Positions 1 to 6,672 of a DNA stretch of 64,000 nucleotides are shown here, in pieces. The notes below the pieces were generated by a model. That model saw only the letters and a program-made list of their open reading frames with translations. It was not told the origin of the DNA and did no database searches. This DNA comes from UMGS1696 sp964457685 (GTDB lineage Bacteria > Bacillota > Clostridia > Oscillospirales > CAG-272). Position 1 is the first letter of the stretch. Each line of letters begins with the position of its first letter. The DNA lies in contig CAYWFS010000002.1 in NCBI GenBank assembly GCA_964457685.1, positions 1 to 64,000 of the forward strand, given 5' to 3'. The position numbers were made by a program, and so were the translations under genes.

Positions 1-1007
1 TTGTAAAGGTAGCTCGGAATATCCTCGTCCGACATATCCATTTTTTCGGGGTAGTCGAGCATTGTACTGACATAGAGAATGTAAAGCTCTTCCGTATTTT
101 GGTCGTAGTATGCGTTTGCAACGGAATAACCGCCCGAGGGGTAATATAAATCCAACACTTCCGGATTTTCAAAATTGCTGTCGGTTAAGTAATAAACTTT
201 ATTAATGCTGTCTCTGAGCAAAAGCTTACCCCAAACTTCGCCTATAACATATACCTTGTCTGAGTAATCCGACGTAAGTATTTTTGTTTCCTTGGTTTCA
301 AGGTCAAGATATGCGTACTGTTGAAGTATCTTTTCTGACATTTCACCGTCGTCGTTTAAATACTCATAACCGACACAATCGTAATAATAGAGCTTTCCGT
401 TCGATACACGATCCAAATTCAGATCATGAAAAGTCATGTCTTCGTTATCAGTGGTCGTTGTATAGATAGGAGTGAGCGTTCCGAGGTTGGTGTCGATTTC
501 ATAAATCACATCATAAGATATTTCAGACGGCATTTCGGTTTTGATTGCGTACATAATACCGTTTTCACCATCTGTTAAATATGACAAATCCAGATACTTA
601 CAACCGCTGTAAGCACCGTGAGTGCATAGAGGGTCTGGGCAAAGGAAATGTTTTTCACCGGTTTGGCGGCTGATGTATGCGTAAACAGGATGTCCCGACG
701 TATAGTAATAACCGGTTTCATCCTGCATTGATTCTTCCTTTTTGAGCTTAAAATATATATTGTCATCTATTATATTGTTAAGTCCGTTACCGATAAAACG
801 TACAATATTTTCTTCTGCGGGATAGTATTGATATTCGGTTTCCGCATCAAGCCAGTCGCCGACACCAACGAGATACTCGTAGCCCTCTTCCGCTGTGGGA
901 CGGTCTTCGGCTGCCTTTTGTGCGTTTTCTATGATAAGACCTTTGTTTTTTGAGCATGAGGTGATGAGGATGAGAGTGAGTAGGAGAAGTATAGATATTT
1001 TTTTCAT
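1..1007 (-). CDS. Secreted lipoprotein, C-terminus beyond left edge
   Basis: Starting at ATG 1007 the minus strand stays open for about 335 codons to the window edge, so the 3' end is missing. The N-terminus is a lipoprotein signal: two lysines, a leucine/isoleucine-rich core and a lipobox ending LITSC (Cys18). The mature part is rich in Tyr, Asp and Glu, with repeated short strand-like segments around TGEKHFLCPDPLCTH and ETKETKILTS, suggesting an extracytoplasmic beta-propeller of the kind common in gut Clostridia lipoproteins. The CPDPLCTH motif (two Cys and a His) could bind a metal or form a disulfide. It follows the serine-rich exported protein on the same strand, separated by a terminator. 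Function unknown. The lipoprotein at 53552-54796 has a similar plan. Confidence 0.75.
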   Translation of the reverse strand, partial: MKKISILLLLTLILITSCSKNKGLIIENAQKAAEDRPTAEEGYEYLVGVGDWLDAETEYQYYPAEENIVRFIGNGLNNIIDDNIYFKLKKEESMQDETGYYYTSGHPVYAYISRQTGEKHFLCPDPLCTHGAYSGCKYLDLSYLTDGENGIMYAIKTEMPSEISYDVIYEIDTNLGTLTPIYTTTTDNEDMTFHDLNLDRVSNGKLYYYDCVGYEYLNDDGEMSEKILQQYAYLDLETKETKILTSDYSDKVYVIGEVWGKLLLRDSINKVYYLTDSNFENPEVLDLYYPSGGYSVANAYYDQNTEELYILYVSTMLDYPEKMDMSDEDIPSYLY

Positions 1008-1029
1008 ATGTAACACCTTATAAATATAA

Positions 1030-1053
1030 TGGGGTGCAACAGATAGCACCCCA
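1030..1053 (-). terminator. Hairpin terminator after the serine-rich gene
   Basis: An 8-bp stem (TGGGGTGC with GCACCCCA, loop of 8) is followed on the minus strand by TTATATTTATA. It lies between the stop of the serine-rich protein and the start of the lipoprotein, so it should end most transcripts of the small gene and allow only part of them into the lipoprotein gene. Confidence 0.6.
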
Positions 1054-1069
1054 CATTGTAGATGTGAAT

Positions 1070-1444
1070 TTAATTTCTTGACCAGTAGTCTGAATAAATT
1101 GTTTCGCCCTTGTGTGATGATACAGCACGTGAAGATTGAGCAGAGCCACCTGCTGAGTCTAATTTTGAAGAAGATACATATGCAGAAGATGATGAAGTGC
1201 CGGAGTTTTCGTCACGCACCCAGTCAAGAGAATTACCTATTGTTGCATAAGATTCGCAACCTGTGGCTGTAGCTGATGATTCAGAAACTGTTGAGTGATA
1301 GGTAATGCTAGTAGTGGCACTACTACTGCTTGCTGAAGCATAACCGGTATAGTACCCATCTTCAACAGCTGCTATTGCAATGGCAAAGGTAGGGATAAGT
1401 GCTACCAATGCTAACGACTTAATAAATTTTCTTCTGCTTTTCAT
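1070..1444 (-). CDS. Small serine-rich exported protein with a Tat-like N-terminus
   Basis: A 124-residue protein starting at ATG 1444, with AAAGGAAAGG just upstream as ribosome binding site. Residues 3-9 read SRRKFIK, which fits the twin-arginine export motif, followed by a hydrophobic stretch ending AIAIAA as a probable cleavage site. The mature part (about 95 residues) contains roughly 28 serines, a single cysteine and a C-terminus ending YSDYW. No known family was recognised. A sigma-A type promoter lies at 1500-1528 and a terminator at 1030-1053, so it can be a single-gene unit with some read-through into the downstream lipoprotein. The twin-arginine pair could also simply be the positive end of a Sec signal. 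A secreted peptide or bacteriocin-like precursor is possible but not shown. Confidence 0.6.
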   Translation of the reverse strand: MKSRRKFIKSLALVALIPTFAIAIAAVEDGYYTGYASASSSSATTSITYHSTVSESSATATGCESYATIGNSLDWVRDENSGTSSSSAYVSSSKLDSAGGSAQSSRAVSSHKGETIYSDYWSRN

Positions 1445-1465
1445 TTTCGAGAATCCTTTCCTTTG

Positions 1466-1528
1466 TACAAAATTTGTATGCAGACTCCGCTACAATCATA
1501 TAATAGCACACTTTTTGCTCGCCGTCAA
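1466..1528 (-). promoter_or_regulatory. Promoter and palindrome before the serine-rich gene
   Basis: On the minus strand the -35 box is TTGACG (1523-1528) and the -10 box TATTAT (1500-1505), 17 bp apart. Just downstream, in the untranslated leader, is the perfect 13-bp palindrome TACAAAATTTGTA (1466-1478), which could be an operator. The regulator is not known. Confidence 0.55.
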
Positions 1529-1609
1529 TATCCTTTGTTGCGGTGTGTCGAATTTTGTGTACTCGCACAAAAACACGGCTTTTGTTTTGGTATATGACGA
1601 TAGTTCGTA

Positions 1610-1688
1610 CTCTCAATTCACACCCCTACGGGAGGGGTGACATGAAGTCGGTCGGAGTTGCAAGAGCTTCCTCTCATTTCAATTCACA
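1610..1688 (-). CRISPR. Remnant of a type I-C CRISPR array: terminal repeat, one spacer, partial repeat
   Basis: On the minus strand 1641-1610 is a 32-nt repeat with a perfect 7-bp stem (CACCCCT, loop CCCGT, AGGGGTG) and a tail GTGAATTGA, the architecture of type I-C repeats (GTC...GTGGATTGAAAT). Its last bases differ from the expected AAAT, as terminal repeats often do. Upstream (1642-1675) lies a 34-nt spacer, a normal I-C length. Before it (1676-1688) are the last 13 nt of another repeat, TGTGAATTGAAAT, fused to the coding sequence of truncated cas3. The orientation is that of a normal I-C locus, where the array follows the cas genes on the same strand. No further repeats were found. Confidence 0.8.
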
Positions 1689-2519
1689 AGCAAGAGTTTT
1701 TCCGGTTCCGGTGGGTGCTGTCAGAGTAAATAACCCCTCGTCACTCTCGGCACCGCATTTTCCGCACGCCTCAAACAAATCATTTCTTATCTTAAAAAGC
1801 TCTTTATCCGAGTCGGAATTGCTTCTTATAATCTTCATGTAATCATACAGACTTGAAAGATGTTTTTCGGCATCAAAAGTATTATGCTCTGCTCTTTCAA
1901 AATACGTTTCATCCTCTTCATAAGCCGATACCGAGTGGTCTGCATCAACAAGGCACGAAAACAGCATTCTGGTAAACAACATATATTGTATCTCATCCGC
2001 TCCGTTAAGCTTGTTTGAATCAATCCGAGGGAATTTGAAGCTCATATGCTCCTCCAGAAAAGCGTTAAACGCTGTCTCATACTGCCCTCTGCCCGACAAT
2101 GCACTGTATTTTCCTCCATTCACGGAAATATCTTCACCACCGGAGACATTTGTTCTAAGATAATCCTTTATATCGCCAATATATTTCAGTCCGTCATGGT
2201 GACCGTTCACCGCTTCTATTATCGAGTGATACGGCGTTTTTCTAGGATTATTTGCCAACTTTATATTGTTATAAAGGAGAGCCGCTCCGCATACAGCATG
2301 GTCAACATTATGTTTATCATGCTTCAAAACTGCCTGGAAACTCTCACTGTATTTGCCGAAATCATGAAATAATCCTGCAACAGCGGCCTCATTTTCCATT
2401 CCTATTTGTTCTCCGAATTTCGCGGCATAATCGGATACTGTATCAATATGTTCACATACCGTCACTTGCTTTCCGTTTTTCAATTTACTTTTTGCAAAAT
2501 ATATTTTCTCTTTACTCAC
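1674..2519 (-). pseudogene. cas3: Truncated cas3 (type I-C), HD domain and start of helicase domain
   Basis: The reading frame encodes the N-terminal part of the Cas3 nuclease-helicase, which degrades DNA for the Cascade complex. GTG 2519 is the likely start because GAGGTG lies 7 nt upstream and the protein then begins like I-C Cas3 (KIYFAKSKLKNG); the frame is open further upstream to 2573. HD nuclease motifs are present: EH at residues 23-24, FHDFGK at 51-56, a His near 74 and GHHDG near 108. The helicase Walker A, APTGTGKT, is at 268-275, and the protein stops at residue 281, against roughly 700-800 for full-length family members. The last four residues and the stop codon come from a CRISPR repeat end, so the rest of cas3 and cas5, cas8c, cas7, cas4, cas1 and cas2 are gone. 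Promoter and ribosome binding site remain. Confidence 0.85.
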
Positions 2520-2559
2520 AAAAATGCACCTCAATCCAGAACAAGAGTTTGTTGTTATG

Positions 2560-2588
2560 ATTATATCAAACACAACAGTTTATTGCAA
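2560..2588 (-). promoter_or_regulatory. Promoter of the cas remnant
   Basis: TTGCAA (2583-2588) and TATAAT (2560-2565) are spaced 17 bp on the minus strand, with TG one base before the -10 box (extended -10). It lies about 40 nt before the GTG start of truncated cas3, so the remnant and the leftover spacer can still be transcribed. Confidence 0.6.
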
Positions 2589-2660
2589 TAGCTTTTATTC
2601 GTTTTTTTCGGATTCTTTAACACAAATTTCTTTTCAAATCGAATATTTGCAAAAAACAAA

Positions 2661-2734
2661 AAAGACGCAAGGTGCATCCTTCGCAAACCGTTGTTTTTTC
2701 TGACTTTTTGCGGTGAATACCTTCTGCGTCTTTT
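2661..2734. terminator. Large imperfect hairpin terminator downstream of ackA
   Basis: Arms AAAGACGCAaGGT and ACCttCTGCGTCTTT enclose a second, inner imperfect pairing (TTCACCGCAAA with TTTGCGAA on the minus strand). T-runs flank it on both strands, so it can end ackA transcription on the minus strand. The inner part includes AAAAGTCAGAAAAAA, which resembles the centre of the palindromic element at 53475-53522. Confidence 0.6.
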
Positions 2735-2748
2735 ATTGTTTTCTTTAA

Positions 2749-3963
2749 TTACTTGCCAAGCTTGTTTACGATGTCTTCTGTGTCGGAAGCTATCATGAGT
2801 TCTTCGTTTGTGGGAAGAACGTATACCTTAACCTTGGAATCGGGTGTGGAGATAGCTACTGTATCGGACTGGTGGTGAATCTTTGCGTTAAGCTCACGGT
2901 CAATCTTAATTCCGTAGTATTCCATATCTGCACACGCTCTGTCTCTGAGTTCGGGGTTGTTTTCACCCATACCTGCTGTCCAAACGATAGCGTCGAGACC
3001 GTTCATTGCAGCTGTGTAGGAGCCGATGTACTTCTTAATCTGGTAAGCGAGAGTTGTAGCGGCGATGGTTGCTCTTTCGTTGCCCTCGAGGATAGCAGCT
3101 TCGATGTCACGGCTGTCGGAGGATATACCGGAAAGACCGAGGAAGCCACACTTCTTATTCATGTACTCGCTCATTTCGTCGGGTGTGTAGCCTTCCTTGT
3201 TCATGATGTATGTAACAACGGCAGGGTCGATTGCACCGCAACGTGTACCCATGAGAACACCGTCAAGAGGTGTAAAGCCCATGGATGTGTCTATACACTT
3301 ACCGCCCTTTACAGCGGAAATTGAGGAGCCGTTACCGATGTGGCAGGTGATAATCTTTGTTTCTTCAAGGGGCTTGTCGAGGAGCTTTGCCATTTCACGG
3401 GATACATATCTGTGAGAAGTACCGTGGGCACCGTAGCGGCGGATGTGATACTTTTCGTACATATCGTAGGAAACACCGTACATATAAGCCTGTGTGGGCA
3501 TTGTCTGGTGGAATGCGGTATCGAATACGAGAACCTGCGGCTTATCGGGCATTACGGAGAGACATCCCTTGATACCCATGATGTGAGCACCTGTGTGGAG
3601 TGGAGCGAAGTCACGGCAAAGTTCAAGCTTTTCGAGAACTTCGTCTGTGAGAAGAACGGATTCAAAGAAGTAAGGACCACCATGGACAACTCTGTGACCA
3701 ACGGCTTCGATTTCGTTCATGTCGGAGATAACACCTGTTTCGGGATCGGTGAGGTACTTGATAACGATCTCGGTAGCAACAGCGTGGTCGGGCATGGGAT
3801 AATCAGCCTTTATCTTTTCGCCGTCTTCGCCCTTTCTATGCTCAATACGACCGTCAATACCGATTCTTTCGCAGATACCCTTTGCGAGAACGGAATTTGT
3901 AGCGGTATCAAAGAGCTGATACTTGAGAGATGAAGAGCCGGCGTTTACAACTAAAACTTTCAT
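2749..3963 (-). CDS. ackA: Acetate kinase
   Basis: This 404-residue cytosolic enzyme transfers phosphate between acetyl-phosphate and ADP, giving ATP and acetate at the end of fermentation. Family motifs are all present: NAGSSSLKY at the N-terminus, GHRVVHGG, FDTAFHQTMP, HGTSHRYV, CHIGNGSS, TPLDGVLMGTRCG and TAGMGENN near the C-terminus. Length is normal. CGGAGGAAAC lies upstream of the ATG. No phosphotransacetylase gene is adjacent. It is divergent from tmcAL, whose product consumes acetate, and the two promoters overlap (3997-4052). A large terminator follows at 2661-2734. Confidence 0.97.
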   Translation of the reverse strand: MKVLVVNAGSSSLKYQLFDTATNSVLAKGICERIGIDGRIEHRKGEDGEKIKADYPMPDHAVATEIVIKYLTDPETGVISDMNEIEAVGHRVVHGGPYFFESVLLTDEVLEKLELCRDFAPLHTGAHIMGIKGCLSVMPDKPQVLVFDTAFHQTMPTQAYMYGVSYDMYEKYHIRRYGAHGTSHRYVSREMAKLLDKPLEETKIITCHIGNGSSISAVKGGKCIDTSMGFTPLDGVLMGTRCGAIDPAVVTYIMNKEGYTPDEMSEYMNKKCGFLGLSGISSDSRDIEAAILEGNERATIAATTLAYQIKKYIGSYTAAMNGLDAIVWTAGMGENNPELRDRACADMEYYGIKIDRELNAKIHHQSDTVAISTPDSKVKVYVLPTNEELMIASDTEDIVNKLGK

Positions 3964-3996
3964 TTTTATGTTTCCTCCGAATAATATGATAATGAT

Positions 3997-4052
3997 TTGA
4001 CAATTGTTTGAATATCAGATATAATTATATATTAAATAACCTCAAAATACAA
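3997..4052. promoter_or_regulatory. Overlapping divergent promoters of ackA and tmcAL
   Basis: On the plus strand TTGACA (3997-4002) and TATAAT (4020-4025), 17 bp apart, form a consensus promoter for tmcAL. On the minus strand TTGTAT (4047-4052) and TATAAT (4024-4029), also 17 bp apart, form the ackA promoter. The two -10 boxes share bases 4024-4025, so two polymerases could not occupy both at once. Confidence 0.6.
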
Positions 4053-4086
4053 GATATTTAGCTGAATTTGTAGGAAGATATAAAAT

Positions 4087-5202
4087 ATGGTAAAAACAAG
4101 TACTGTGATTTGTGAATTTAACCCGATACACAACGGGCATAAATATGTTCTGGCGGAGGCAAGACGGAATACGGGGGACGACGGGTGCGTTATAGCCGTT
4201 ATGAGCGGTAATTTTACGCAGAGATGTACCCCTGCCGTTTACGATAAATATACGAGGGCATCTTCTGCCGTGCTGTGCGGAGCTGATATTGTGCTTGAGC
4301 TTCCGTTTCCGTGGTGCTGTTCGGGTGTAGAGGACTTTGCACTTGGCGGAGTATATATTTCCGCTATGCTTGGTTCTGACAGTCTGACATTCGGCTCGGA
4401 AAGCGGAGATACGGAATTCATAAAAAGCTGTGCGGACATTAAATCGTCTACCGAGTTTGTCGAAAAGCTCCGTATGCTTGAAAGTGAGCAACGTGAATCC
4501 GGTGCGGCTGTCCTTTTTGAGATGGCGATGAAGGAGCTTGGAATATCGTCAGAGCATAATATCGGTGCAAACGACAAGCTCGGAATGGAATACATGATAT
4601 GTGGCAGAAAGTACGGAATTGACGAGTTTAATGTAGTGCGTCGTGACATGAGCTGCATGAGTGCAAAGGGCATACGTCAGGCTATGTTCGACGGTGTTAA
4701 AGACTGCTCCGACGTTGCAAAAGAAGCAAAAGCGGTATTTGACGGGCTTAGATTTTGCTCGGAGGAGAGATACAACGACATTATGTTTTCGTATGCACGT
4801 CTGGGACTTAGAGATGTAAGCGGAAATCTTGCATATGCAAAGAAAACAGCTGAGGAATGTGCGACTGCGGAGGAATTTATTCGAGAGCTTCCGCAAAAAA
4901 AGCTGACTCTTGCAAGAATGCGTAGAGAGATACTTTTTTCACTTCTTAATGTGAAAGAAATGAATAAAAAATCCCCACCTCTTTACACGGTGCTTCTTTG
5001 TGCAAACGAAAGAGGAAGGGAATTTTTGAAATCGGTAAAAAAGAACTCGAAAATTAAGATTATAACAAAGCCTGCCGACATTCCGACTGAGACGGAGATA
5101 GCCGATCAATACAGTATGCTCCTTGAAGCAGACAAGCTATATACCCTCTGCATGGGAGAACGTGCCGACAAATACATCCGCTCACGTCCCGTAATTATAT
5201 AG
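4087..5202 (+). CDS. tmcAL: tRNA(Met) cytidine acetate ligase (TmcAL, formerly YlbM)
   Basis: The family activates acetate with ATP and attaches it to the wobble cytidine (C34) of elongator tRNA(Met), which prevents misreading of isoleucine codons. The N-terminus CEFNPIHNGHKY carries the nucleotidyltransferase HxGH-type motif (HNGH). Also visible are VMSGNFTQR, DIVLELPFPWCCSG, the segment LTFGSESGD and a C-terminal helical part, matching TmcAL. At 371 residues it is close to the usual length. AGGAAG precedes the ATG at a workable distance. Its 3' end overlaps the convergent radical SAM gene by 8 bp. Placement beside ackA makes sense because acetate is its substrate. Confidence 0.9.
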   Translation: MVKTSTVICEFNPIHNGHKYVLAEARRNTGDDGCVIAVMSGNFTQRCTPAVYDKYTRASSAVLCGADIVLELPFPWCCSGVEDFALGGVYISAMLGSDSLTFGSESGDTEFIKSCADIKSSTEFVEKLRMLESEQRESGAAVLFEMAMKELGISSEHNIGANDKLGMEYMICGRKYGIDEFNVVRRDMSCMSAKGIRQAMFDGVKDCSDVAKEAKAVFDGLRFCSEERYNDIMFSYARLGLRDVSGNLAYAKKTAEECATAEEFIRELPQKKLTLARMRREILFSLLNVKEMNKKSPPLYTVLLCANERGREFLKSVKKNSKIKIITKPADIPTETEIADQYSMLLEADKLYTLCMGERADKYIRSRPVII

Positions 5203-5815
5203 TGGGAGCGGCGTAGTCTCTGATATAGTCTCTGATTCTGAAGCTTGCACCTATTTCGGCGGCAATACCTGAGCAACGCTCAATATCGGAATCGGGGAGT
5301 GTGCCGTTTACTACGGTAAGCTCTACTCTGGGAACGTACTTTGACACCTCACGGGCGAATTTTAAAACTCCCATGAATGCGTCCTCTCCGAATTTCGGGT
5401 GACATAGCTTCATGTATGTATCGGAATCCGCCGCATTGATGCTTATCGAAACACAGTCCGCAAGTCCCTTGAACATGGGAGCGGTATCTTCATCGAGAAT
5501 CATTGAAGCGTGTCCGTTTGTGTTTATCGTTATAGGTGTCGTGGTAACCTCACGGAGCTTTTTGCAGGTCTCAAGCATATCGTAAAGTCTGCAAGTGGGT
5601 TCTCCGCCGCCGCTGAAGACGATTCCGTTGAAGTTTCCGAGGTTGTATGAGAACAGTTCGGCTAATACCTCCTGAAGTGTAGGCTCTCTTTCAAGCTTTA
5701 AATTTGGAAAATACTCGGAATGTGAATAGTCACGGTAACAGAATTCGCATTTATTTGTACAGTGATTTGTGAGATTCACATACAAAGTGTTTTGTTCTAC
5801 ATAGGTTATAACCAT
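5195..5815 (-). CDS. Radical SAM protein of the TatD-associated family
   Basis: A short (206-residue) radical SAM protein. The cluster motif CTNKCEFC (CxxxCxxC) is near residue 19, and SGGGEPT is the SAM-binding GGE-type segment. It lies directly downstream of tatD on the same strand (68 bp gap), the arrangement after which the TatD-linked radical SAM family is named. Its substrate is not established. It lacks extra Cys motifs for auxiliary clusters apart from single cysteines. Because of its small size a pyruvate-formate-lyase or ribonucleotide-reductase activase was considered, but the motif spacing and context fit the TatD-linked group better. The 3' end overlaps tmcAL by 8 bp. Confidence 0.8.
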   Translation of the reverse strand: MVITYVEQNTLYVNLTNHCTNKCEFCYRDYSHSEYFPNLKLEREPTLQEVLAELFSYNLGNFNGIVFSGGGEPTCRLYDMLETCKKLREVTTTPITINTNGHASMILDEDTAPMFKGLADCVSISINAADSDTYMKLCHPKFGEDAFMGVLKFAREVSKYVPRVELTVVNGTLPDSDIERCSGIAAEIGASFRIRDYIRDYAAPTI

Positions 5816-5883
5816 TGTGTCCTCCGTTTGAGAGACTTATGAGTGCAGTTTGATATTACGGTGGTGACAAGCTTTTCTGCGTC

Positions 5884-6672
5884 TCACAGGTCTATCGAAT
5901 AAAATTGTTTAGCGTTCGCTTCGGTGAGCTTTTCGGCTTCATCATAAGAAATTCCTCTGATCTCAGCCAAAGCGGCACAGGTATATTTAAGGTAGCCGGA
6001 ATAATTTATCTCTCCTCTGTGAGGTGTGGGCGGAAGATACGGACAGTCTGTCTCTATGAGAATCATATTGTCCGGTACAACAGCCGCACTCTCCTTTACT
6101 CCTCTTGCGTTTTTATATGTAAGAGGACCCGAGAATGAAAGATACCAACCGAGCTTTGCATACTGCACAGCCATTTCGGCACTTCCGCTGTAGCTGTGGA
6201 TAACTCCCTTTACGTCCGGTGTTGACCTTATCATCTCAAAGGTGTCACCCGCCGCATCTCTGGAATGTACAACCACGGGAAGTGATGCTCTTTTTGCAAT
6301 TTCAAGCTGTGCTTTAAAGAAATATTCCTGTCTTTCTTTATCCGTACCGTCGTAGTGATAATCAAATCCTATCTCTCCGACTGCACGGACTTTTTTATGT
6401 TTTGTAAGCTTTTCTATCTCGTATAAGGCAAGGTCGCACTCTGCGGACGGGATGTTTTGAGCATCTGAGGGATGTATACCTACTGCGGCATAGAAGAAAT
6501 CGTATTTTTCGGCAAGCATTATCGAGTTCATGCTCGTTTTTACACTTGAGCCTATGTTTACGATATGTCCGACTCCCTCGCTGAGAGCTTTTTTTATCGC
6601 CCCGTCATATCCGTTTTCAAATTCTTCGGCAAAACGCTCGTCATCGTAATGTGCGTGTGCGTCAAAGAGCAT
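5884..6672 (-). CDS. tatD: TatD family metal-dependent hydrolase/DNase
   Basis: This 262-residue TIM-barrel hydrolase of the TatD/YcfH family probably acts as a 3'-5' exonuclease on DNA or RNA ends in the cytosol. Metal-ligand motifs are clear: DAHAHYDD at the N-terminus, GEIGFDYHYD, VVHSRDA, GVIHSYSG and ETDCPYLPPTPHRG near the C-terminus. The start overlaps the metG stop by one base (TAATG), so the two are translationally coupled, as is common in Firmicutes (metS-tatD). The radical SAM gene follows. Confidence 0.94.
   Translation of the reverse strand: MLFDAHAHYDDERFAEEFENGYDGAIKKALSEGVGHIVNIGSSVKTSMNSIMLAEKYDFFYAAVGIHPSDAQNIPSAECDLALYEIEKLTKHKKVRAVGEIGFDYHYDGTDKERQEYFFKAQLEIAKRASLPVVVHSRDAAGDTFEMIRSTPDVKGVIHSYSGSAEMAVQYAKLGWYLSFSGPLTYKNARGVKESAAVVPDNMILIETDCPYLPPTPHRGEINYSGYLKYTCAALAEIRGISYDEAEKLTEANAKQFYSIDL

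Noticed and set aside
1070..1444. Serine-rich protein as a lactococcin 972-type bacteriocin
   Set aside because: The YSDYW tail is suggestive, but the order of conserved residues does not fit and there is no matching transporter gene.
1553..1572. Perfect hairpin TTTTGTG/CACAAAA past the terminal CRISPR repeat
   Set aside because: No T-run follows on either strand and it does not match the repeat, so it was not called a terminator or array part.
1419..1616. A 65-codon frame beyond the CRISPR remnant as a leftover cas gene
   Set aside because: It has no similarity to Cas proteins and overlaps the promoter of the serine-rich gene.
2872..3933. Several long frames antisense to ackA
   Set aside because: They are shadows of the biased ackA codons and carry no recognisable domains.
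5195..5815. Radical SAM gene as the anaerobic sulfatase-maturating enzyme for the nearby sulfatase
   Set aside because: It is too short and lacks the extra Cys clusters of that family; its place beside tatD fits the TatD-linked family.
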